Assembly (NCBI GenBank): GCA_008975185.1 | Contig: BFAU01000061.1 | Location: 1 to 13,003, forward strand | DNA: 13,003 bases | Reading direction: 5' to 3' | From: a bacterium MnTg04 | GTDB taxonomy: Bacteria; Pseudomonadota; Gammaproteobacteria; Steroidobacterales; MnTg04 | Shown: in pieces, positions 1-6,829 of the stretch | Numbering within the stretch: the stretch's first letter is position 1 | Layout: the number at the start of each line of letters is the position of its first letter | Notes under the pieces: model-generated | The model's input: the letters and a program-made list of their open reading frames with translations, nothing else | Databases searched by the model: none | What the model was told of the DNA's origin: nothing | Position numbers and translations under genes: made by a program

Positions 1-198
1 CGCTGCAGCTGCAACCGCGAGCGAGTCGAGAACATGTTGAGAAGTCTTGGCGCGGATGAGATTCGCGGCATGGTTGAAGAGCAGGGCAGCGTCAGCGTGC
101 ATTGTGAGTTTTGCAACAAAGGCTACCGGTTCGACCGCGTCGATTCTGCCGGTTTGTTCCTGGCGGATCCGCCGGTGGGCGAGCAATCCTTGCACTAG
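1..198 (+). CDS. hslO: Hsp33 redox-regulated chaperone, C-terminal end (partial)
   Basis: This is the last 65 codons of a gene that begins before the window and ends at TAG. The fragment carries a Cys-X-Cys pair (residues 2 and 4 of the fragment) and a Cys-X2-Cys pair (HCEFC, residues 35 and 38). These are the four zinc-binding cysteines of the C-terminal redox switch of Hsp33. Between them lies a segment like ENMLRSLGADEI, which is typical of the family. Hsp33 is a cytoplasmic holdase: oxidation releases zinc, unfolds this domain and activates binding of unfolding proteins. The fragment ends FLADPPVGEQSLH. All four cysteines are present, so the switch looks intact. The N-terminal substrate-binding and dimerisation domain is outside the window. 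The gene converges on the thioesterase gene with a 19-base gap. Confidence 0.93.
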   Translation, partial: RCSCNRERVENMLRSLGADEIRGMVEEQGSVSVHCEFCNKGYRFDRVDSAGLFLADPPVGEQSLH

Positions 199-199
199 C

Positions 200-212
200 G
201 CCGATTATCGGC
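200..212. terminator. Small hairpin between convergent hslO and thioesterase stops
   Basis: The bases GCCGAT-T-ATCGGC form a near-perfect palindrome that fills most of the 19-base gap between the two convergent stop codons. As RNA it could fold into a 5-bp stem with a 3-base loop. Neither side is followed by a clear T tract, so it is at best a weak or Rho-assisted bidirectional terminator. Confidence 0.3.
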
Positions 213-217
213 CGCGT

Positions 218-706
218 TCAACCGTAGCCGGTATCGCGCAGCGCGGCGAAGCGGCCGGAAAACTCCGCAGCCTTGGTAGTGTCTGAAAACAGTGTAATTT
301 CCAGGTCGATCCGGGCGCGATTCTTCCTGGCCAGGCTCTTGTCGAAACGCTTCCTTTCTTTGTCGTCCGGCCAGCGGCAGCGAGCTCGCAACTGACCATT
401 GACCGGTCGCAAAAACTTCATCTGACTGCGCTGGATAACGACGTGGGTCGCAGTCTCGCCGGCCAGCAGCTTTGCGATCCCCCATCCGGTCAGCGTCGCC
501 AGCGCCAGCAGGCTGCCGCCGAAGGCAGTCGCCATGTGGTTGCGGTTCGGCGCGAGCGGCGCGCAGACGATCAATTCCCGGTCATCCAGTTTTTCGATAC
601 GGGCATCCATGGCCGCGACCAGCGGGATGCCTTCACGCCACCATTGTTCCATTAGCCTGGACTCGTGCGAAAATTTTGCCGGTTGGCTCGCGGTATCATT
701 ATTCAT
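218..706 (-). CDS. YiiD-C-like hotdog thioesterase domain protein
   Basis: This is a small protein of 162 residues from the ATG at 706. The segment APNRNHMATAFGGSLLALAT (roughly residues 55-73) followed by a hydrophobic helix resembles the central helix region of the hotdog thioesterase family that includes the C-terminal domain of E. coli YiiD. A downstream strand, HVVIQRSQMKFLRPVNGQL, fits the same fold. The likely role is hydrolysis of an acyl-CoA or acyl-ACP thioester in the cytoplasm; the substrate cannot be told from sequence. An in-frame GTG at 724 would add six residues. Neither start has a strong Shine-Dalgarno sequence, and the ATG was preferred for codon type. The gene is divergent from the sahR-like gene and shares its AT-rich upstream region. 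Family assignment is by motif memory. Confidence 0.75.
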   Translation of the reverse strand: MNNDTASQPAKFSHESRLMEQWWREGIPLVAAMDARIEKLDDRELIVCAPLAPNRNHMATAFGGSLLALATLTGWGIAKLLAGETATHVVIQRSQMKFLRPVNGQLRARCRWPDDKERKRFDKSLARKNRARIDLEITLFSDTTKAAEFSGRFAALRDTGYG

Positions 707-778
707 GAGGCCGGAGTCTGCCACAGGGCTGTCGCGCAGGCTAACAATGGCGGGCTTGTCTTCGCGGCATCGGCGTCA

Positions 779-791
779 TATACTTAGTATA
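779..791. promoter_or_regulatory. Near-perfect palindrome, possible accessory operator
   Basis: The 13 bases TATACTTAGTATA are a palindrome around one central base. They lie 5 bp upstream of the stronger 16-bp palindrome and overlap the start of the TATAAT box. The element may be a second regulator site or simply part of an AT-rich promoter. Its sequence differs from the stronger palindrome, so binding by the same protein is uncertain. Confidence 0.35.
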
Positions 792-793
792 AT
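788..793 (+). promoter_or_regulatory. Candidate -10 box for sahR-metF-metH
   Basis: This is a perfect TATAAT hexamer in an AT-rich island within GC-rich DNA. It would place the transcription start near base 800, about 50 bases before the regulator's ATG. No convincing -35 hexamer lies 16-18 bp upstream, so the promoter may be weak or use other contacts. The predicted start falls inside the 16-bp palindrome, as expected of a repressor operator. Confidence 0.5.
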
Positions 794-796
794 AAC

Positions 797-812
797 ATAA
801 AGATATCTTTAT
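797..812. promoter_or_regulatory. 16-bp palindromic operator, probably for the SahR-like regulator
   Basis: ATAAAGATATCTTTAT is a perfect 16-bp inverted repeat, and it extends to 20 bp (795-814) with a single mismatched pair. It lies 40 bp upstream of the ArsR-methyltransferase gene and just downstream of the TATAAT box. Short AT-rich palindromes overlapping the promoter are typical operators of ArsR-family dimers. SahR regulators are known to repress methionine-cycle genes and to release DNA when S-adenosylhomocysteine binds. That this palindrome is the operator, and that it autoregulates the operon, is inference from position and symmetry. It could also affect the divergent thioesterase gene. 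Confidence 0.7.
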
Positions 813-851
813 ATAAATCCAGAAGTATCGCGAAGCACACGGTCAATCCGC

Positions 852-1769
852 ATGAGTACTTTTCTGACCAGCCCGGCATTACTCGCCGGATTGAAAGCTG
901 CCGCCGAGCCAACCCGGCTGCGCTTGCTGAGAATCTGCGCCCAGGGCGAGCTGACCGTCGGTGAAATCACCCGCGTGATCGCACAAAGCCAGCCGCGAGT
1001 TTCCCGGCACCTGAAAATTCTTTGCGATGCCGGTCTGCTGGTGCGTTTTCGTGAACGCCACTGGGTTTTTTACCGGGTGCCGTTGAGCGGACCCGAAGCC
1101 GAACTGGTGGGTAATGTCCTGCAAAACCTGGCAATAGAAGACAGCGACTTCATGGTTGACCAGCAACGCCTGGAAGATGTGCTCGCAGAGCGTGCCAGGT
1201 TGGCCAGCGGTTATACCGCCGAACTGCGACAGCCGCCGGTGAGCGATGAGCAGCTTTCGACCGCGGTCAGGAAACTTCTGGGTTCAAGGCCGGTTGGGGA
1301 CCTGCTCGATATCGGCACGGGAACAGGGCGCCTGCTGAGATTTCTCGGCGAGTCGGCAGAGCATGCCGTAGGCGTCGATATTTCCAGCAAGATGCTGCTG
1401 ATCGCCAGGACCAATCTGCAGGCGGCCGGCCTCAGTCATTGCATGGTCCGGCACGCCAACATGTACCAGATGCCGTTTACCAACGGGTCGTTCGACACGA
1501 TTACCATCGATGATGTGCTCAACGAGGCCGAAGATCCCGCAGCAGCGGTTGCCGAAGCCGCCCGAATTCTTCGCGCGACCGGGTGCCTGTTGCTGATCGA
1601 AAAAATTTCTTCCGTTAACGGCGTTGGCGATCTGGAGAAAGCCGGTCCCTCGCGCTGGTTACGCGACGCCGGTCTTGCCTGCAACACGACGGTGCTGGTG
1701 CCGGAAAAACGCCCGGCCATCGTGCTATGCCTGGGGCAGAAAAAAGACGCGGCGAAGAGGGCGGCATGA
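852..1769 (+). CDS. sahR: ArsR-family HTH / SAM-methyltransferase-fold fusion regulator, SahR-like
   Basis: This 305-residue protein has two domains. Residues about 8-95 form an ArsR winged helix, with AEPTRLRLLRICAQGELTV leading into the recognition helix around SQPRVSRHLKILCDAGLL (46-63) and a wing ending WVFYRV. Residues about 145-255 form a class I methyltransferase fold with motif I DIGTGTGR (153-160) and the acidic strand end GVDIS (174-178). This arrangement matches SahR, the proteobacterial repressor of S-adenosylmethionine-cycle genes, whose methyltransferase-like domain binds S-adenosylhomocysteine as effector. The gene is first in an operon and overlaps metF by ATGA, so the targets are probably metF and metH next door. 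The effector and repressor role are inferred from the family. A true methyltransferase activity cannot be excluded, since motif I is intact. The start ATG has only a weak ribosome binding site. Confidence 0.85.
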   Translation: MSTFLTSPALLAGLKAAAEPTRLRLLRICAQGELTVGEITRVIAQSQPRVSRHLKILCDAGLLVRFRERHWVFYRVPLSGPEAELVGNVLQNLAIEDSDFMVDQQRLEDVLAERARLASGYTAELRQPPVSDEQLSTAVRKLLGSRPVGDLLDIGTGTGRLLRFLGESAEHAVGVDISSKMLLIARTNLQAAGLSHCMVRHANMYQMPFTNGSFDTITIDDVLNEAEDPAAAVAEAARILRATGCLLLIEKISSVNGVGDLEKAGPSRWLRDAGLACNTTVLVPEKRPAIVLCLGQKKDAAKRAA

Positions 1770-2686
1770 ATGTCACGGATTTGAAAAACCGCCTGGCCGA
1801 ACAGTCGGCCCAGATTTCCAGCGTGAATGTATCGTTCGAGTTTTTTCCGCCGAAAACGCCGAAAATGGAATCCATTCTTTGGGACTCGATCGAAAACCTG
1901 GCCCCGTTGAATCCCGGTTTTGTGTCCGTGACGTATGGGGCGGACGGCTCCACCAGGGATCGCACTCACCGTGTCGTGCGGCGGATTCTGACCGAGACCG
2001 ACCTGGTTGCTGTGCCCCATCTCACCTGCATCGATGCAAGCCGCGAGGAAATACAGGGAATTGCGAAAGGCTATTTCGACCTGGGGATACGGCATATAGT
2101 CGCGCTGCGCGGAGACCTGCCGGCAGGCACCACGGAATACCGGCCGCGGAAAGATGGCTACGCCTATGCTTCCGACCTGGTCACTGGTCTGCGCGAAGTG
2201 GCTGATTTTGAAATCTCTGTCGCGGCTTATCCGGAAGTGCACCCGGAGGCGCCGAGTCAACGTTTCGACCTGGACAATCTCAAGCGCAAGGTAGATGCGG
2301 GGGCTACGCGGGCGATCACCCAGTTCTTTTTTTATAACGATGCCTTTTTGCGTTTTTGTGATTTGTGCGCGGCCAATGGCATCGATGTCCCGATCGTGCC
2401 GGGCATCTTGCCGATCACCCGCTTTCCGCGACTGGTTCAATTTGCAAAAGCCTGCGGCGCGGCGATTCCGCCGCAGATCAGTCAGCAGTTTGAAGGACTG
2501 GAAAATGACCCGGATACTCACCAGCTGGTGGCGGCCAGTGTTGCGATCGACCAGGTGCGCCGCCTGCAGCAACACGGGGTAGAGAATTTTCATTTTTATA
2601 CGCTGAACCGTTCTCGGTTGACCTACGCCATTTGCCACATTCTCGGCATCAGGCCGCAACAGGGGATTGCGCATGCATCCGCTTGA
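1766..2686 (+). CDS. metF: 5,10-methylenetetrahydrofolate reductase
   Basis: MetF reduces 5,10-methylenetetrahydrofolate to 5-methyltetrahydrofolate using FAD and NADH, supplying the methyl donor for MetH in the cytoplasm. The 306-residue product has family signatures: SFEFFPPK (residues 23-30) with the catalytic glutamate at 25, VSVTYGADGSTRDRT (54-67), ALRGD (113-117) with the flavin-contacting aspartate, AAYPEVHPEA (153-162) and TQFFFYND (185-192). The length is normal for a single-domain bacterial MetF. The ATG overlaps the upstream stop as ATGA and has a good Shine-Dalgarno, GAAGAGG, 5 bases before it. A longer in-frame start at 1727 lies inside the regulator gene and lacks family support. 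The gene overlaps metH by 14 bases, so the three genes are almost certainly co-transcribed and translationally coupled. Confidence 0.96.
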   Translation: MNVTDLKNRLAEQSAQISSVNVSFEFFPPKTPKMESILWDSIENLAPLNPGFVSVTYGADGSTRDRTHRVVRRILTETDLVAVPHLTCIDASREEIQGIAKGYFDLGIRHIVALRGDLPAGTTEYRPRKDGYAYASDLVTGLREVADFEISVAAYPEVHPEAPSQRFDLDNLKRKVDAGATRAITQFFFYNDAFLRFCDLCAANGIDVPIVPGILPITRFPRLVQFAKACGAAIPPQISQQFEGLENDPDTHQLVAASVAIDQVRRLQQHGVENFHFYTLNRSRLTYAICHILGIRPQQGIAHASA

Positions 2687-5600
2687 AGAAGCGTTGCGCC
2701 AGAGAATCCTGTTGCTCGACGGTGCGATGGGCACGATGATCCAGAACTACGGTTTGACCGAGGCTGACTTTCGCGGGCGGGAGTTCAAAGGCCACGACAA
2801 GCCCCTGACCGGCAACAATGACCTGTTGAGCCTGACCCGGCCGCATGTCATCCGGGAAATCCACCAGGCCTATCTCGAGGCTGGCGCGGATATTATCGAG
2901 ACCAATACCTTCAACGCCAGTTTCCCGGCGCAGTCGGACTATGGCCTCGAGCAACGAATTGCCGATCTCAACCTGGCCGCGGCGAACATCGCCCGCCAGG
3001 CGGCGGACGAAGTCACGCGGCAGAGCGGCCGGCAAAGATTTGTCGCCGGCATCCTTGGCCCAACCAATCGCACTGCGTCGATGTCGCCGGATGTCAATGA
3101 CCCGAGCCTGCGCAATATCACCTTCGAACAGCTCGCCGACACCTATGCTATTGCGGCGCATGCTTTGCTCGAAGGCGGTGTCGACTGCCTGATGGTGGAA
3201 ACGATTTTCGATACTTTGAATGCCAAGGCGGCGATTTTTGCAATCGAGACAGTTTTCGAAGAGCGTGGCCTGCGCGTGCCGGTTTTTATATCCGGGACCA
3301 TCACCGATGGTTCCGGTCGCACCCTGTCGGGCCAGACCACTACCGCTTTCTGGCATTCGATCCAGCATGCCCAGCCGCTGCTGGTCGGACTCAATTGCGC
3401 GCTCGGCGCCGAGGAGCTGAGGCCATGGCTAAAAGAGCTTTCCGCATGCGCCGATACTTTTGTCAGTGCGCATCCGAACGCCGGTTTGCCCAATGAGTTC
3501 GGTGAATACGAGCAGACGCCCGAAGAGATCGCCGGCTTGCTTGGAGAGTTTGCCCGCGAAGGCCTGCTCAACATGGTCGGTGGTTGTTGCGGGACCACAC
3601 CGGACCACATTCGCCGGATCGCCGAGGCGATTGAGGGCGTACCACCGCGCGCGGTGCCGGATATTAAATCCGCATGCCGCCTCGCGGGCCTGGAACCGCT
3701 GTCGATCAACGCCGACAGCCTGTTCGCCAACATCGGCGAGCGTACCAACGTAACCGGTTCCGCGGTTTTCAGGCGGCTGATCGAAGCGGACGATTATGCC
3801 GGCGCGATCGAGGTCGCGCGTCAGCAGGTCGAAAATGGCGCGCAGATGATCGACATCAACATGGATGAGGGGATGCTCGATTCTGAAGCGGCGATGCAGC
3901 GTTTTCTCCGCCTGCTTGCCGGCGAACCGGATGTGTCGCGGGTGCCCGTGGTTATCGATTCCTCGCGTTGGTCGGTGATCGAAACAGGGCTCAAGTGCAT
4001 CCAGGGCAAGGGCATCGTTAATTCGATCAGCCTCAAGGAGGGCGAAGCAGAGTTTCTGCGGCAGGCGGGCCTGGTCAGGCGCTATGGGGCCGCCGTCATC
4101 GTCATGGCGTTCGACGAGCGCGGCCAGGCCGATACCGTCGAAAAGAAACTGGCGATCTGCTGGCGTGCTTACCAGTTGCTGACCCAAGATATTGGATTTC
4201 CCGCGGAAGATATTATTTTCGATCCGAACATTTTTGCCGTCGGCACCGGAATCGAGGAGCACAACGACTACGCGAGGGCGTTTATCGAGGCGACCCGGCA
4301 GATCAAGGAGAGCATGCCCGGCACGCTGATTTCGGGTGGCGTGAGCAATGTGTCGTTTTCCTTTCGCGGGAACAACCCGGTGCGCGAAGCGATGCACTCG
4401 GTGTTTCTTTATCACGCGATCAAGGCCGGCATGGACATGGGTATCGTCAATGCCGGGTTGATGGCGATCTACGAGGACATACCACGGGAATTGCGGGATA
4501 CGGTCGAGGATTTGATTTTGAACCGCAGCGATGGCGCCACCGAGCGCTTGCTGGAAATGGCCGAAAGCTTTCGTGACAACGGCAACGCCAAATCCGCGAT
4601 CAAGACGCGCGATATGAGCTGGCGTGACCGGCCGGTCGAAAAACGTCTCGAACACGCGCTGGTCAACGGTATCGACCAGTTTATCGAGGAAGACACCGAG
4701 GAAGCCCGTTTGCAGGCGGCGCGGCCACTGGATGTAATCGAAGGTCCGCTGATGGACGGCATGAACGTCGTGGGCGACCTGTTTGGTTCCGGGAAAATGT
4801 TTTTGCCGCAGGTCGTCAAGTCGGCGCGGGTCATGAAAAAGTCGGTTGCGCACCTGATGCCCTACATGGACAAGGGAAAGACAGGCGGCAGCAAGAAAAG
4901 CAAGATTGTCATGGCCACGGTCAAGGGCGATGTGCATGACATCGGCAAAAATATCGTTGCCGTGGTCCTGCAATGCAATAACTTCGAGGTCATCGATCTC
5001 GGCGTCATGGTGCCGGGCGAAAAAATCCTGCAGACCGCCAGGGAAGAAGGCGCCGACCTGATCGGACTGTCGGGTCTGATTACGCCGTCGCTGGACGAAA
5101 TGGTCAACGTGGCGGCGGAGATGCAGCGCCAGAAAATGGACACGCCGTTACTGATTGGCGGTGCGACCACCTCGCCGGTACACACGGCCGTCAAGATAGA
5201 TCCCGGCTATGACGGAGCGGTGGTTTACGTCAAGGACGCATCGCGCTCGGTCGGTGTGGCGCGGGCGCTGGCTTCGGCGGAGACCCGGGCTGATTTTTCC
5301 GCGAAGGCCAAGGCCGATTGCGCGGCACGGCGCAAGCGTCACCAGGGAAAAACCAGGAAAGCGCCGCGGCTGACCCTGGAGCAGGCCCGCGAGAAACGTC
5401 TGCTGACCGATTGGCAGCAGTACACGCCGGCCAGGCCCCAAAAGCTGGGCGTGACGGCGCTGGACGATTATCCGCTGGCCGAACTGGTGGATGTGATCGA
5501 CTGGATGCCGTTTTTCAATGCCTGGGAGTTTCACGGGCGTTTCCCGGAGATTCTCGATCATCCGCGCTTCGGTGAAGCGGCTAGCAGTCTCTACAAGGAT

Positions 5601-6398
5601 GCCCGCGACATGCTCGAGCGTCTGGTCAGCGAGCAGTGGTTGCAGGCCAGGGCGGTGTACGGGTTTTTCCCGGCCAATTCGGCCGATCATGACGATGTCG
5701 TGATCTATGCCGATGACAAGCGAAAAAAAATTATCGACAGAGTACATTTTCTGCGCCAGCAGAAAACAAAGCCACGGGGAGCAAGCCAGGACTGCCTGGC
5801 AGATTTTATCGCGCCGGCCGGCAGCGGGGTCAGCGATTACCTGGGCCTGTTCGCGGTTACCGCCGGCCATGGCATCGGGGATCGCGTCGCAGCCTACCAA
5901 AAAGCCAACGACGATTATTCGGCGATCATCCTCAAGGCTTTGGCCGATCGGTTGGCTGAAGCCTTTGCCGAGCGGTTGCACCAGCGGGTGCGCACCGAAT
6001 TCTGGGCGTATTCCAAAGACGAGCAATTCAGCAATGAGGAATTGATCCGTGAATCCTATACCGGCATTCGCCCGGCGCCGGGTTACCCGGCCTGCCCCGA
6101 CCATTCGGAAAAAGAAATCCTGTGGCGGCTTGGCGGTGTAGAAGAACACACCGGGATCAGTCTGACCGAGGGCTGGGCGATGTGGCCTGCGGCCTCGGTC
6201 AGCGGGTTTTATTTTTCACACCCGCGCAGCCGGTATTTCGCGGTCGGCCAGATCGATCGCGACCAGGTCGCAGACTATGCGCGCAGAAAGGGCGTCAGCC
6301 TCGAACAAGCCGAGCAATGGCTGCAACCATTGCTCGGCTATTCCACTTCTACCCGGACCGCAGATTCGATGGTCACGGGTTCGACCGGCACGTCCTGA
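2673..6398 (+). CDS. metH: Cobalamin-dependent methionine synthase
   Basis: MetH transfers a methyl group from 5-methyltetrahydrofolate through cobalamin to homocysteine, giving methionine. The 1241-residue product has all four modules. The homocysteine domain (about 1-325) has zinc cysteines in LNCALG (242) and GGCCGT (305, 306). The pterin domain (about 345-620) includes ANIGERTNVTGS and FDPNIFAVGTG. The cobalamin cap and Rossmann domains (about 650-870) carry GDVHDIG with the cobalt-ligand histidine at 755. The C-terminal activation domain (about 900-1228) has RPAPGYPACPDH for SAM binding during reductive reactivation. The ATG at 2673 follows AGGGG by 7 bases and begins HPLEEALRQRILLLDGAMGT; a TTG two codons upstream is less likely. 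The C-terminus goes about 16 residues past the usual LGY end, and this tail is encoded antisense to ppiB. Confidence 0.97.
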   Translation: MHPLEEALRQRILLLDGAMGTMIQNYGLTEADFRGREFKGHDKPLTGNNDLLSLTRPHVIREIHQAYLEAGADIIETNTFNASFPAQSDYGLEQRIADLNLAAANIARQAADEVTRQSGRQRFVAGILGPTNRTASMSPDVNDPSLRNITFEQLADTYAIAAHALLEGGVDCLMVETIFDTLNAKAAIFAIETVFEERGLRVPVFISGTITDGSGRTLSGQTTTAFWHSIQHAQPLLVGLNCALGAEELRPWLKELSACADTFVSAHPNAGLPNEFGEYEQTPEEIAGLLGEFAREGLLNMVGGCCGTTPDHIRRIAEAIEGVPPRAVPDIKSACRLAGLEPLSINADSLFANIGERTNVTGSAVFRRLIEADDYAGAIEVARQQVENGAQMIDINMDEGMLDSEAAMQRFLRLLAGEPDVSRVPVVIDSSRWSVIETGLKCIQGKGIVNSISLKEGEAEFLRQAGLVRRYGAAVIVMAFDERGQADTVEKKLAICWRAYQLLTQDIGFPAEDIIFDPNIFAVGTGIEEHNDYARAFIEATRQIKESMPGTLISGGVSNVSFSFRGNNPVREAMHSVFLYHAIKAGMDMGIVNAGLMAIYEDIPRELRDTVEDLILNRSDGATERLLEMAESFRDNGNAKSAIKTRDMSWRDRPVEKRLEHALVNGIDQFIEEDTEEARLQAARPLDVIEGPLMDGMNVVGDLFGSGKMFLPQVVKSARVMKKSVAHLMPYMDKGKTGGSKKSKIVMATVKGDVHDIGKNIVAVVLQCNNFEVIDLGVMVPGEKILQTAREEGADLIGLSGLITPSLDEMVNVAAEMQRQKMDTPLLIGGATTSPVHTAVKIDPGYDGAVVYVKDASRSVGVARALASAETRADFSAKAKADCAARRKRHQGKTRKAPRLTLEQAREKRLLTDWQQYTPARPQKLGVTALDDYPLAELVDVIDWMPFFNAWEFHGRFPEILDHPRFGEAASSLYKDARDMLERLVSEQWLQARAVYGFFPANSADHDDVVIYADDKRKKIIDRVHFLRQQKTKPRGASQDCLADFIAPAGSGVSDYLGLFAVTAGHGIGDRVAAYQKANDDYSAIILKALADRLAEAFAERLHQRVRTEFWAYSKDEQFSNEELIRESYTGIRPAPGYPACPDHSEKEILWRLGGVEEHTGISLTEGWAMWPAASVSGFYFSHPRSRYFAVGQIDRDQVADYARRKGVSLEQAEQWLQPLLGYSTSTRTADSMVTGSTGTS
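6308..6339 (-). terminator. 13-bp perfect hairpin at the ppiB 3' end, inside metH
   Basis: A perfect 13-bp inverted repeat (6308-6320 with 6327-6339) surrounds a 6-base loop. On the minus strand it begins at the last two bases of the ppiB TAG stop and is followed by TGTTCG, a poor T tract. On the plus strand it is followed by ATTCCACTTCTACC and lies before the metH stop, so it cannot end metH without truncating it. Its most likely role is termination or 3'-end protection of ppiB mRNA. The same bases encode the conserved MetH C-terminus (AEQWLQPLLGYS). Confidence 0.5.
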
Positions 6399-6829
6399 TG
6401 CATGCCGACACTGCCGGTCTTGACGCCCGCGATCGCGTCAACAATGTCCATGCCTTCGATCACCGTTGCGAAAACCGCATAGCCAAAATCACCAGCGCTG
6501 TGATCCAGGAACGCGTTGTCGGACACGTTGAGAAAAAACTGCGAGGTCGCGCTGTTGGCATCCTGGGTCCTCGCCATGGACAAAGTACCGCGCTTGTTTT
6601 TCAGGCCGTTGTCGGCTTCGTTGACGATCGGCGCCTTGGTCTGTTTCTGATTCATATGGATATCGAAGCCGCCGCCCTGAATCATGAAACCGGGGATGAC
6701 CCGGTGGAAAATCGTGCCGTTGAAAAAACCGGCATCGACATAGTCGTAAAAGTTTTTCACGCTCACCGGTGCTTTGCTGGCGTGCATTTCGATTTTGATA
6801 TCGCCCATCGAGGTCGAAAACACAATCAT
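6338..6829 (-). CDS. ppiB: Cytoplasmic cyclophilin-type peptidyl-prolyl cis-trans isomerase B
   Basis: This 163-residue enzyme catalyses cis-trans isomerisation of X-Pro bonds. It aligns along its full length with E. coli PpiB from memory. It has TIFHRVIPGFMIQGGG (39-54) with the catalytic arginine at 43, NGLKNKRGTLSMARTQ (74-89), ATSQFFLNV (94-102) and the late GMHQDVPVEPVTIES segment. There is no signal peptide, so it is the cytoplasmic form. The start follows AAGGA (6838-6842) by 8 bases and overlaps the stop of the upstream membrane-protein gene as ATGA. It is the last gene of the prmC operon. Its final 61 bases overlap the 3' end of metH on the other strand. Because the PpiB C-terminus matches the family, the overlap probably arose by extension of MetH. 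Confidence 0.96.
   Translation of the reverse strand: MIVFSTSMGDIKIEMHASKAPVSVKNFYDYVDAGFFNGTIFHRVIPGFMIQGGGFDIHMNQKQTKAPIVNEADNGLKNKRGTLSMARTQDANSATSQFFLNVSDNAFLDHSAGDFGYAVFATVIEGMDIVDAIAGVKTGSVGMHQDVPVEPVTIESAVRVEVE

Noticed and set aside
725..851. Cobalamin or SAM riboswitch ahead of the met operon
   Set aside because: The leader after the predicted transcription start is only about 50 bases and is dominated by the palindrome; there is no room for a riboswitch and no recognisable B12 or SAM box.
852..1769. Arsenic-responsive ArsR repressor or arsenite methyltransferase
   Set aside because: No arsenic-resistance genes are nearby and no paired-cysteine metal-binding motif is apparent in the HTH domain. 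The methyltransferase-like fusion beside metF-metH fits SahR better.
1436..2734. 432-codon open frame on the minus strand across sahR, metF and the start of metH
   Set aside because: It spans three well-supported overlapping genes on the other strand; its composition is Arg/His/Gln-rich and unlike a real protein.
3429..4973. Long 514-codon open frame on the minus strand inside metH
   Set aside because: It is antisense to the highly conserved pterin- and cobalamin-binding modules of metH, has no recognisable family, and is the kind of open frame GC-rich codon use produces.
5148..6149. 333-codon minus-strand open frame inside the 3' half of metH
   Set aside because: It is a shadow of the MetH activation domain, with no family match and no ribosome binding site context.
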